Below, piece by piece: positions 12,747 to 24,300 of a stretch of DNA of 64,000 bases. Each line of letters starts with the position of its first letter. The first letter of the stretch is position 1. A model generated the notes under the pieces. That model saw only the letters and a list, made by a program, of their open reading frames with translations, searched no databases and was not told where the DNA came from. The position numbers and the translations under genes are program-made. Source of the stretch: Lepus europaeus (taxonomy: Eukaryota; Chordata; Mammalia; Lagomorpha; Leporidae); contig NC_084831.1 in assembly GCF_033115175.1 (NCBI RefSeq), forward strand, positions 14,175,138 through 14,239,137, read 5' to 3'.

Positions 12747-13490
12747 TTGGTAATCCCAGCAAAAGGCTCCAGGGTGGGAAAGCACCGACCTGGCCAGGGT
12801 GTGGAGGAGAGAAGTGAGTATGCAGGACGTGGCAGGAGGGGACACTGGCCCGAGACGGGCATCCAGTGAGGAGAGCCCTGAGTGCCAGGCAAGGCCTTGG
12901 ACTTGCCCGTTTACCAAAGCCATGGGAAGTCATTAACCCCGGGGGAATGGAGGCTCATGGCCAGAGGGCACCAGAAGGGAGACAGCGGGCTGGCTCACGG
13001 GCTGGTTAGGGATCAGGACAGCTGTAAGGGGAGAGTGACAAAGCAGAGAGGGGGAGGGGAGGCGGGGACTTCCAGTGAACACTGGGGCAGAGGCGGCAAG
13101 GCCAGGGAAGAGCCGAATGCAGGGGGTGGCACAGCCTCACCGCAGCGAAACACGAAACACGCAGGCTCTGCACTATCACAGCCCGGGTTCCACCCCCAGC
13201 CCCGCCCCCGCCCGGTGCTGGAATCCAGCCGTGTGGCCTTGACCGAGTGACCTCTCCTTCACAGAACAGACACAGGGAGAGTATCTGCCTGAGAGATGGT
13301 GCCACACAGCACCACAAAGCCCCCCAGCAGGGTGAGACCATTGAGCCTGTGCTCCGTGCCTGGCCTGCAGGGGGTGGGGGGCACAGCACAGAGGAGCAAG
13401 CCGCACACCCACTGTGCTAGAGAAGCAGGAAGGCAGGACGGGAAACACAAGCAAGGAAAGGAGGCAGGGGTGCACGGGAGGGTGTGAGTT

Positions 13491-13833
13491 TTTTTATATT
13501 ATTTTATTATTTTTTAAATAAATTTTTTGAAAGGCAGAATTAGAGAGAGAGAGGAAAAGACAGAGAGAAAGAGGTCTTTCATCTGCTGGTTCTCTCTCCA
13601 AATGGCCTCAATGGCTGGAGTTGCGCCAATTCAAAGCCAAGAGCCAGGAGCTTCTTCCTGGTCTCCCACGTGGGTGCAGGGGCCCAAGGACTTGGGCCAT
13701 CTTCTACTGCTTTTGCCAGGCACATTAGCAGGGAGCTGGATTGGAAGTGGAGCAGCCGGGACTTGAACCAGAGCCCATATGGGATATTGGCACTGCAGAG
13801 GGAGGCTTAACCTTCTATGGTGCAGTGCTGGCC
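13491..13833 (-). mobile_element. Lagomorph C-SINE, antisense
   Basis: It starts in a T-rich tail, continues through GAAAGGCAGAATTAGAGAG and AGTGGAGCAGCCGGGACTTG, and ends GCAGTGCTGGCC. Confidence 0.9.
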
Positions 13834-15407
13834 ACGAGAGGATGCATTTTTGAGAGTTGTTTTCGGGGTGGGCAGTCACGGATGGGGCTAAAGTTCAAGG
13901 CCTGAGAGCAGATATGGAGCCTAAGCCTGGGGAGGAAGCTGTGGTCACCAGCACACCAGGGTCAAGGAATAAACGTGGGGGGAGTGGAGGCAGTGACCCC
14001 AGGAATGCACAAGTCACCCAGGACAGTGGCAGCACCTGGGGGACAGAGGTCGCCATGAGCCAGGTGCTGAGTGTTTGCCAAGGGTGTATCAGCAGGGCCT
14101 GGGCAATGGCGAAGCCTCTGAGGGCAGGCGGGGTCCCAGGCATCCGCGCCCCAAGAAGCAGGGCTGTCGGGGCAGACACAGGACTGGCAGTCCTGGAGCA
14201 GTGGTCAGGGCTGTGGAGGGCGGGCCTGCCACCTCTGACTCAGGGTGACCACAGGAAGGGCCCCTCCTGGAGGGGGTGCAGGGGCTACAGAAGGCACCGG
14301 GGGAGGTGTGCAGAGGCGAGGATGCCAGAGTGAGCCCCGGGCCCGGAGCCTGAGAGCCGCCCCTGTGCCTTGAGGGTCTCCTGCAACACTGGCGGGACCT
14401 CTGTGCAGGTGGGAAAGAGCGGACCGGGAGCTGTGACTGACACACGCAGGCCTCACGCACTTGACCTCCTCTGCGAGGAGCTGCCGGGGCCCTGTGGCCA
14501 GAGGACCTCTCTCCCTCCTTTGCACTGGTGCAAACCTGCAGTCGGTCCACACACGGTTCCAGGCACTTGGGTCTATCAGTGAGAAAAACAGGGCTCAGGC
14601 CCCATCCTTGTGGGCGGATCCTGGCAGATGATGGGCAGGAGACACAGGAAGTGTCTTCTGGTTTACGTGTAGGTGTTACTGGCTATGCAGAAAGTCATTC
14701 ATTAATTAACTAAAGGAGGAAGGGGTCTCCAGGAAGCCCCCGTGAGCAAAGACAGGGGTGAGAGAGCAGGGCACGGGACTCCCGGGGGAAGAGCATTCTC
14801 AGGAGTGAGAACCACCAGTGCGAGGGAGTTGAGGCAGGACAAGGCCTGGAGTGGAGTCATCCAGGCACTGGCAGGGGGAGGCATGGGAGGCCTGGAGCCC
14901 TGGGGTCCCAGGGCCAGATTCTCGTCCCCAAAGGGTCACTCCAGCTGTTCCATGGGAAAGCACTGCAGAGTGGGAGTGGCAACAGAGGAGGTGACAAGAA
15001 AGGGTCCGATTCTGGAGCTGCAGCTTTGCGATCTGCCTCTCCAGTGACACCTGCCTGGTCCCCACCGTGTCCCCGCTGCCTGGTGTCCTTGGGATGTGCT
15101 GACATTCCTCCATTCACTCATTTCGCTCCATAAATATTTATTGAGCCAGGCATCAATACAAATAACGTCCTGCCCAGAAGGACAGCAGTCACCGGGGTTT
15201 GTCGCTTCTAGGCCGTCAAGAACTGGGCTTGCTATCTGACAGCCATTCCAGGCACTTCCTCCGGCCACACAGAGCTCTTAGTGTCCAGGTCAGCCCAAGG
15301 TCTCACCCCAGAGCCACAGCTCAGCGCCCAAGTCCTTCCGCCCTCTCCGTGTGCCTCTTTGTGAATGGGACAGGGGACACAGCTTATAACTCAGGACACC
15401 CCTTTTA

Positions 15408-15754
15408 TTTTTTTTTTTTTTACTTTATTTTATTTTTGACAGGCAGAGTGGACTGTGAGAGAGAGACAGAGAGAAAGGTCTTCCTTTTATTGCCGTTGGT
15501 TCACCCTCCAATTGCCGCTGCAGCCGGCGCACCACACTGATCCGATGGCAGGAGCCAGGTGCTTCTCCTGGTCTCCCATGGGGTGCAGGGCCCAAGCACT
15601 TGGGCCATCCTCCACTGCCCTCCCGGGCCATAGCAGAGAGCTGGCCTGGAAGAGGGGCAACCGGGACAGAATCCGGCGCCCCGACCGGGACTAGAACCCG
15701 GTGTGCTGGCGCCGCAAGGCGGAGGATTAGCCTGTTGAGCCACGGCGCCGGCCA
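15408..15754 (-). mobile_element. Lagomorph C-SINE, antisense, young full-length copy
   Basis: T14 tail complement, then GACAGGCAGAGTGGACTGTG, ending GCCACGGCGCCGGCC. A perfect 15-bp target-site duplication AGGACACCCCTTTTA flanks it at 15393-15407 and 15755-15769, so it is a recent insertion. Confidence 0.97.
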
Positions 15755-16875
15755 AGGACACCCCTTTTAAAAACCCCCTCTCCTGCCCAGCCCAGGCCTC
15801 CCTGTGGACTCCCAGCCCCTGGGTCCCATTCCTCGGCCTCAGGTGCCTTCTGTTCCAAGGTGCAGCATCCCCGGGTGGGGGGTGGGGACAGATGTGCAGT
15901 AGACCAGGGAAGGAAGGGGAAAAGGAAACCCACAGCCTCTACCTGGACATATGGTCCGGCCCCTCACACCAGGGCCAAACCCTGGCTCTCACATGCTGAC
16001 CTGGAAGAGGCCCTGGTGGCTTCCTCCCTGTCCCTGGGGGTTGCCTGTGTCCCCAGGCCCCCAGGTTAGGGTGGAGCCGGAAGGGAGGACTGGGCGTGGC
16101 TTGCTGCCATAGGAGTCTGTGGTGGGGATGGTCCTGTGCCCCTCCCAGGAGGACAGCACAGGAGCCACCGTTATCCCTGTGTATTCTCCCCACCCCCAAC
16201 TCACACCCACAGCCCAGCCCACCCCTTCTGGGGCCTCGGCACCCTCATGGACAGAGAACTGTCCTTTCCCTGTGAGGTTTTGGGGGGACTAAAGGAGTCG
16301 CTCCATGGGCCTGGCCCCCTTTCCTTGTTCGGTCAATGCCAGCGGTGGCTCCTGTTACCTCCCCCATCCCAGGCTCCCTCCGCTGCCAGATTCTTCACTC
16401 CCTGTGGCTGGGTGGGGGCTTATTCTCACAGCGCAGTGGCCCAGTCAGGGTCTGGGGTACAGCAGGTGCTTCTTGGCGCTGGCAGAATTGATGGAAATGT
16501 GCACTGAGTAGGTCGCATGGCACCTAAAGGTAACTCTTTGCAACCACCTCTAACTCTGGCTATCAGCCCTCGCCGGCCCAAGGGGAACCACTGGGTGGGA
16601 TCAGAAGCCCCTGGCAAAACTCCACCCCTCCATGGATGCAAGCTAGGTCCCAGCCCACCGCCGCTGCCGGGCTGGCTCCCTAACTGTGTTCTCCAATCAG
16701 CTTTCCGGATGGGAATGAGCTGGGATGAGGAGCAAGAGAGCAGGAGGGAGGGTCAGAAAAGGAACTCCACCATCTCGTTCTGAGCCCACGGTGAGGAGCC
16801 AGGCCTCGCGCTGGCTGCCGAGCCTGAGAACTCCCCAGAGAAGGTGGCTGGGAATCCGGCCACCTCCTCTTGGCT

Positions 16876-16964
16876 CTTATCTCGGCTGTCAGTCCACCTG
16901 ACAGGAGATAAGTCTGGCTGAGAGCTGTCTGGGCCGGAGCCACCCGGGAGAACATATTTAAAAG
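16876..16964 (+). promoter_or_regulatory. Candidate promoter: GATA/TGACAG palindrome plus TATA-like box
   Basis: Arms 16876-16892 and 16898-16912 are inverted copies around a 5-bp loop (TCCAC). Each arm has a GATA core (CTTATCT / AGATAAG) and a TGACAG/CTGTCA core of the MEIS/TGIF type. A TATA-like TATTTAAAAG lies at 16955-16964, putting a start near 16985. The first coding exon of VWA5B1 begins with an acceptor, so an upstream non-coding exon must exist, and this is the most promoter-like site I see on the + strand. The link to VWA5B1 is inference. Confidence 0.35.
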
Positions 16965-18309
16965 GATGTGGTAGTCCTGGCAGGTGCAGGGAGCCCGGAG
17001 GATCTCAGGGGACAGGAAGAGGACCCAAGGGGACGAGTCCCCTTTTTTGGAAGGATGGAGTCATGGGCATTCATTGATCAGCCTTGCAAATAAACGGCCC
17101 CAGGCTACCAGCAGGTGGAGGCTCCCGCCTGGCGGGGAGAAGCCCATCGAACACTTGGGTCCCACAGCCTTCATGGGCTTCCCACCCCCACTCTGTCCCT
17201 GAAAGGGCCTGTCGCGGGTCTCAGGACCCTGAGAGCATCGTTAACCAGCGCCTGACGGATCACGCATGCGTGGTCCTGGGAAGGGCCGGCGAGGCCTTGG
17301 GGCTGGAGGGAGCGAAGCCACCCATTCCTTCATTCAGCACAGGGGCACAATGGGACACGGAGGTAGCTACGGCCCACAACCACCTGCGTAGGGCACCCCG
17401 TCTCGGGATGACAGACAATAGCAGAATGACCTCGCACAACCCAGCGCACCAGCACAGGTGGACAGCAGTGTGCAGCATAAGTGAACTTGGCCGTGTAGAT
17501 GGCACCTGGGGGAGGGGAGCACAGGGGTCTGACGCATGCGCAGGATGTCACTACCCAAACAAGGGGCTTGGGGGGTGGAGGCACCCAGGGAGAGTGGCAA
17601 GTCCCAAGGCCGGGAGAGCCGGACACTGCTGAAGAGTGGGACCATGGCAGTGATAGTTGTGGAGGTTGGTCTCTGTCCAGGAAGCAACCGGAAGCTGTCG
17701 GTGGGTGGAAGGGGCTGGTGGGAGTGGTGGGGACCGGTAGGATCTGTGCGTTGTTGCGCTGGTGCTGCCCACGGTGTGGGGAATGGACTCTGTGGGGATT
17801 CAAGTTAGCAGCCGCGGCTCAGGCAGACACGGTGGAGCCAGGGCATGGCGGCAGAGCAAGGAAGACCTACACAATGCAAGGGCATCTTTTACCCCAAAAG
17901 AAATCTTTAGCAATGGACTGGGTGTGGGGTATGGAGGAAGAGGTGCCAGGAGTGACCCCAGGTTCCTGGCCTGCACACCGGGAGCGGTGGTGGGGTTGGG
18001 AGGAGAATTCCTGGTTGGATGGGAGGCTGCTTGGGCTCTAGCCCCAACCTGTTGAGAGAATCTCAGCAGATCACCTGTCCTCTGGCCTCAGTTTCTCTAC
18101 CTGGGAAATGGGAAGAAAGAGACTGGCCACTTCTCCTGTCCCGTGATTGGGGGTTTTCATAAGGTCATTCACTGGGAAGCCCTTGGGAAAAAAGAAGAGA
18201 ATGATATTGTGATTGCTCGGGGGGGGGGGGAGGGGTCCAAAATGGGGAGACTGGGCTGGGGACAGGTGAGGGGGCTCTCCCTACCCCCCACCTTTCCTGT
18301 CTCCCGTAG

Positions 18310-18474
18310 GCTCTGAAGGCTGAGTAGCCAGCGGGATGCCTGGCCTGCTGAACCTCATCACGGGAGCGGCCCTGCCCCTCACGGCATCCGACGTCACCTC
18401 CTTCGTCAGTGGCTACGCCCTGGGCCTGACTGCCTCCCTCACCTATGGCAACCTGGAGTCTCAGCCCTTCCAAG
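18310..18474 (+). CDS. VWA5B1: VWA5B1 first coding exon with start codon (residues 1-46)
   Basis: Acceptor CCCGTAG ends at 18309 and donor AAG|GTAAGA follows 18474. ATG is at 18336-18338. An in-frame TGA at 18321-18323, inside the exon, rules out an upstream extension, and a G at -3 gives a fair start context. The 26 nt before the ATG are 5' UTR, so at least one non-coding exon must lie upstream. It encodes the beginning of the VIT domain ([20 protein letters not shown]). Phase 1 at its end. The following 2.0-kb intron holds a MIR-like piece (19360-19420) and an antisense SINE. Confidence 0.95.
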
Positions 18475-21271
18475 GTAAGAACCCTGGTGTGGGGGGGGGG
18501 GCTTCCTGAGCACCCCCCAGAGTCCCTGTGCTGCCATTTGTTACCTGATTGACATGGCAAGTCAACAACCTCTCAGAACCTCATCTGTAAATAAGGTTCC
18601 ACTTCTGCCCAGCAGGCCTCACTGCTAACCACAGGGAGGCTCCGGATGGGAGTCGGAGAGGTTTGGGCTCAGCCCTAGCCAAGTGTCCAAGCTTTCCTGC
18701 CATCCCATGAGGCACATGTCCCACACTTTGTCCAGGGAGCCTGTGACTCGGGAGAGAATGGGCGTGGCCAGTCCACAAGGAGTGGCTCTTGCTCCTGTGA
18801 ACTTGAGGAAGCCACTGTCCCTCTCAGGGTCAGGATGCTCTCTCTGCCAGTCTGGGCTCCAGGGGTGATGGGACCAGATGAGGTAACGCAGTGGGGAGGG
18901 CAGTGTGGACGGCGAGCAGCTGTGACCGTGATCATCAGTGCAGGAAGCAGGCATGTGGATGGATGGACAGACAGACGGGTGCCTCCAGGAGTTTTTGTGT
19001 CAGACACCCTCCTTCCATGGGGAGGTGGCCGAGAGGGTGCCGGCGAGGCTGGTTCTGGCCAGGGACCCCTGCTCGTCTGCAGAGATGGGGCCTCTTAACC
19101 ACCAAATGCCTGGCCTTGGGTTACCAACCTACATCCCCGCCTGGGGATCTGGAAGTTGGGTCCAGGGCTGCCCCGGGGGCCGACCCAGTTGGAAAGCACC
19201 TGCCCAGAAACTCGTCTCCTCTGAAATCACCCAGGCAGAGCCAACGGCCCTGCTGCTCCGAGCAAGGCTAGAGAGGGCGACTGAAAACAGGACCCGCCAG
19301 GAGCCCAGGAGGCCAAGTTACTGAGCAGCCTGGGGAGAGTCCTCAGGCTTTCCATGCAGAAGGAACAAACTGCCCATTTCACAGATGAGGGAACTGAGGC
19401 TCACACAGGAAGTCAGGGTTTGGGGAGGGCTCACCATGCCCCGTGTTGTTCTGTTCCTGCCTGAGAGAGTAGATCAAGTAAGATCTCGGTACTCCCGATG
19501 TGGTTCCTGAGCCATCAGCATCACTCAGAAGCTACTAAGAAATGATGCAGACCCTTGGACCGTGCCCCAGGCACTGACTTCAAATTGGTTTTTCTTGAAA
19601 AAAAAAAAAAAGAGAGAGAGAGCTGTGTTTTATTTATTTGAAAGAGAGAGAGAGAGATCGTCCATCTGCTGGCTCACTCCCCAAATGGTCACAACAGCCA
19701 GGGCTGGGTCAAGCCAAAGTCAGGGGTCTAGAACATCATCAGGGTCTCCCACGTGGGTAGCAGGGATCTGAATACTTGGGCCATCTTCCTTGGTCCCAGG
19801 CACATCAGCAGGGAGCAGGGTCAGAAGCAGAGCAGCCGGGACTCCAACCGGTGCTCCATTCTGGGATGCAAGTGTCCCCAGGGGGACGTAACCCACTGTA
19901 CCACAACTCCAGCCCGCAAGAGATGCACTTGTTCTCCGAGCTGGAGTCCAGCTACAGGGCAGATGTAAAAGCACTGGGCCCTCCCTGGGGGCGCACGGCT
20001 TCCCACGTGGCGGCCGCTTCTCCCATTCTCCCAGGGCCTTGGAGTTGGCGCTTTCATTCCCATCTGGCAAAGCCTGTGGGGCTCCGAGAAGTGAAACTTC
20101 TCCTCCAAGGCCGCCTGGACAGAACAGGAGGCGGGGCTTGGACTTGAACTCTGGTCTACTTCCTCCGCAGCCCCAGCCCTCCGTGCTGCAGGGGGCACGC
20201 TGGTGCCCATGGGTGGGTGTGCCACACAGGAGTGTTCTGTTAGGCCTGTAAGACAGATCCAGTCTGTCTCTCAGAAAGTCAGCAGCTCCAGCCGCTCCAG
20301 CCCCACGCACCTGCCAAGTAAGAGCTGGTTGCAGCTGGGCAGCCCCAAACGCACCTACCTGGCCCAGAGGGAGAGCGCTCCACCCTCTCAAAGGCTTGGG
20401 GTCCTTTGTCCAGAAGTGGGGTGTTCAGGGTGGGGCAGGGCACCCCACAACACCAGGCCCTGTTCCCACAGGCCTCTTTGTGTACCCACTGGATGAGCAC
20501 ACGACAGTGATAGGCTTTGAGGCGGCCATTGCCAACCGGGTGGTGACGGTGCAGATCAAGGACAAAGCTAAGCTGGAGAGTGGCCAGTTCGAAACCTCCA
20601 GGGTCCGACCAGCCACTGTCACAGGTAAGGAGACCTGAAGGGCCAGGGCAGCACCTGAGCCCAGCTGGGGGCCGCCAGGGCTGTAGCCCGGAGCAGACTG
20701 CAAGGGCAGTAAAGGCATAGGGAGAGAGTGCTGGCCTCAAGTCAGGACCCCCTGAGCTGGACTGCTGTGTGACACTGGGCCGATAAGTAACCTCTCTGAA
20801 CCTCAGCGTCGCAGTCTGTAAAATGGAGGTAACTCTTCCTGATCTCACCTGGAGAGTGCAGTGGGTAGCAGAGGCAGGGAGGCGACCACGGGGCGCCTAA
20901 GACGGCCTTAGGGGAAGAAGAGCAGCTGAGAGCTGGGGCCGCCGGTCCCTCCCGGGGCCGCCTCTCAGCCTTGTTACTCACAAGGGAGTCTCCTTAAGGA
21001 GCTCATCTCGTCTGAAAACGGAATAATAATTCTGTCCACCCCGTGCCCAAGCAGGCCGACACGCCCAGAGTAGTTACGGTACCGTAAGCACTCAAAGTGC
21101 GGTGTCTGCCACCCTGGAAGTTGAGGCTGAGAGAGGGGGAGGGACTGGCTCGAGGCCACACAGCATGTTCGTGGCAGAGCTGGGGCCTGGACCCATCGGC
21201 GAGATCAGTTTGCCTGATCTCAGCATGGCCAAGAATTTCAGTAGCAGAGGGTGCCAGAGGCTCTGCTGGGG

Positions 21272-21305
<34 letters not shown>

Positions 21306-24300
21306 GAGAGACCGAGCGGGCGAGCTGGCAGAGCGCTTGGGTGGGGGTTAAGACTGGCAGGATGAGGAGGGCGTGGGCCTGTCCCATGGAAGGATAGGGC
21401 ATGAGAAAGGTGTGGCTCCCAGAAGTGGGGGTGCTTCCGTTTAGGTCTGGGGGTGCGGGTGGGGTGTGGGGGCTGGGAAGGTGACCCTCTATTGGGAATT
21501 CCTGCCAGGCTGCCAGCAAGGTGCAGTGGGGAGCGCACAGGCCCGGAGTCAGACCCGCATGGGCTCAGAACCCGGTCCACAAGTTAGATATTTGCTGAGT
21601 GGCTCGGGCAGGTCACGCGCCCACGTTGAGCCTCGCTTTCCCTCCAGAAAAACGGGGCTGCTCATCCCGGCCCCCAGCAAATTAGAGGGGACCGGAGGTA
21701 AAAGTGCACGGCCCCTGACGACAGCCTGGCACTTAGGGAACGTTCTGCAAGAGGGGGTGTCCATCGCCCCTCATTCCTGCACGCCGGGAAAGGTGGCCTT
21801 GGACGAGGATTTGGAGCGCATCCTGTTTGTGGTCAACCTGGGGACCATCGCCCCCATGGAGAATGTCGTCATCTTCATCAGCACCTCCTCGGAGCTCCCG
21901 ACGCTGCCCAGCGGGGCCGTCAGGGTCCTCCTGCCAGCGGTCTGTGCCCCCACCGTGCCCCACTTCTGCACCAAGAGCGCCAACCTCTCCACCCAGCAAG
22001 CCCAGGGGTAAGAAGGTCCTGCCCAGGCCGGCGCCCGGGCCGGGGTCTCGGGTGGGCAGAGTCAGTGGGGCGGGGGCAGCAGGGCGCGGGGTGGAGGAGG
22101 CAGGGGAGAAGCTGAGGCTGTGCCCTCTGTACCACTTCTTGGCAATTTGCCCTTCTCCCGCCCAGTGCTTGGCCACTTAAGAGTCTCCCTGAAGTGCCCC
22201 TTGGTTCTGGCCTCTGTGTCTACAGTTTGGACGGCTTGGGATCAGCGTTTCCATGGCTTGCTTATTAATTTGCTCAAGAGAGATTTGCTTTTTAAAAAAA
22301 TCTCTGTTTCATTTATTTGAAACGCAGAGTGACAGAGTTGGGGAGAGATCTTCCATCGCTAGTTCAGACCCCAGATGACTCCCGTGGCAGGGCTGGGCCA
22401 GGCTGAAGCCAGGAGCTGGGAACCCCATCTGGGTTTCCCACATGGGTGGCAGGGACCCAAGTGCTCGGGCCTTCCTCTTCTGCTGTTTTCCCAGGCATGT
22501 TAACAGGGATCTGGGTCGCAAGGGGAGCAGCGGGGACTCCAGCCGGTGCTCCTATGGGACGCAGGTTTGGCTGGTGGCAGCTTAACTTGCCGCACCACAG
22601 TGCTGGCCCCAGGAGATGTTTTCTGAGCATCTACTATGTGCTGCAAACTGGGCTGGGCATTAGGGATAGAGAGAAAATGAAGCTGATGTTGTTCCTGCCC
22701 CTTGGGAACTTGGTAAAAGATGATATTATCCAACTGATAACACAGCTAAAGTGCACCTAGCTGTGCACATGCTGGAATGCATAATTAGTTACGGGAAAAG
22801 TACAACAAGGCAGACGCCCGTGGAGCTGAGCGTGTAGGGGACCAGGCCAGGAGTGGACATAGGCACAGACAGGAGCAGTCCTCAGGTGAGCAGAGCTGGG
22901 CAGAGGTCCTGAGGTAGCAAGGACAGGGCCCCGGGAGGAACTGAAGTGCAGACGACACGCCATGAGCCTGCCCTTGACCTTGGCAAAGTTTGTGGGTTTC
23001 TCCCAAAACCAACAAGGAGTTACTAGATGTGTTTTCAATGGGGGGGGGGGAGGCACACAAGTCCTGTGCCAGGACAGCGGCTTCTCTGGACGCCCAGGTG
23101 GGGTGGAAGGAAAAGGAGATGGTCACAGCCTGCAGCGCCTCCAGCTGAGGCCATTTTCTGTGACAACAAGTGCCCTTGGGGACAGGGGGAACAGACGGGG
23201 ATGGCTATTGTAGCTGGCCCAGATGAGGCTTGGGTGACAGCTGGGGCCGTGGGAGTCCTCCGGAGGAAGGGCAGAGAGAAGAGCAGGGAGGCCAGCACGG
23301 TGGCGGGGGCACGCGATGGCTTCGGTGACTCTTGCAGGTGGCAGAGGCGAGGAGAGAGGTCAGAGGCTTTTTTCCTTTTGCATCTGCAATATGGGATGGT
23401 ATTGTTTTCATGAGCTTCTGAAATTTCACTTGCAAACTTATTTTTGCTTCCTGTATTATCACCATTCCTATCTACAGTATATTTGAGTAAATGATTATAT
23501 TAAAAGATACATGGGGCTTTTTGGTTGTCCTAAACTTAAACATTCCACTCATTCTGTTTGTAACTGTGATCATAATTTTTTGTGGTGATTTCTGGCCTGA
23601 TTGAAGGAAATTTGAGATATCTGCATTTAAATATTTCAAATAATTTTGAAAGGTTTTTAAATTTTTTTTCATAAGGTATTTATGAAGTTATTTGGGGTTA
23701 TCTGGGATTGTATGAAAGAGAATTAGAACTACACCATATTTAAATTTACCTTGGTAGTTTACTTGTGGATGGCAGTTTTCTCTAGTATTTGGGACTGTGG
23801 TAGCTCTTGAAGTATTTTACAAACTACAGCTGAAATCTGTGGCACCCATTAGAGAACTGGCTTATGCGGCTAGAGCAGGAGAGGAAAAGAAATAAACGGT
23901 TGTTTACTTCCCCCCCATTTAAAGTGTCTATTGTTAAAATTTAAATAAACATTTAAATAAACATGATTCATGGGAGGACAGGGTGAGGACACGTGACCAG
24001 CCTCAGACCAGGGTACAGCGGCTGGAGTGCTCTCATGAGCTCTGCCGCCGGCACGGCCCTTGTGCGTTTGAGAGGCCGGGATGCTCAGGACCTCGGCAGA
24101 TCCGGGGACAAGTGGCTCCGGAGGCCCTGAGTGCGTCCTGGAGAGCTCATGGCCGCCCAGCCCGCCCCACAGTTCGCAGTGACGGACACACAAAGCCTGC
24201 CCTGGCTCCTGTGTCCCTCACAGAGTGCCGCAAAGCCAAATGAAAACCCGGGGACGCAGAGAGGGAGTGAAGCTGTGGGCGACAGGGCACTGTTGTTCAC

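Larger units (their letters stand above)
7740..13490. other. Upstream non-coding DNA with an inverted repeat, no gene seen
   Basis: No exon is supportable. It carries MIR-like pieces near 9000-9080 and 12230-12330, several copies of a GGCTTCCTGGAGG-type motif, and the 117-bp inverted repeat described separately. Base composition is GC-rich throughout. Confidence 0.6.
13834..18309. other. Upstream non-coding DNA before the first VWA5B1 coding exon
   Basis: It contains one full antisense SINE (15408-15754), the candidate promoter near 16876-16964 and a MIR-like piece near 18055-18180. An unidentified 5' UTR exon of VWA5B1 may be here. CAG|GTGGAG at 17110-17118 is one possible donor but I cannot confirm it. 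Confidence 0.55.
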
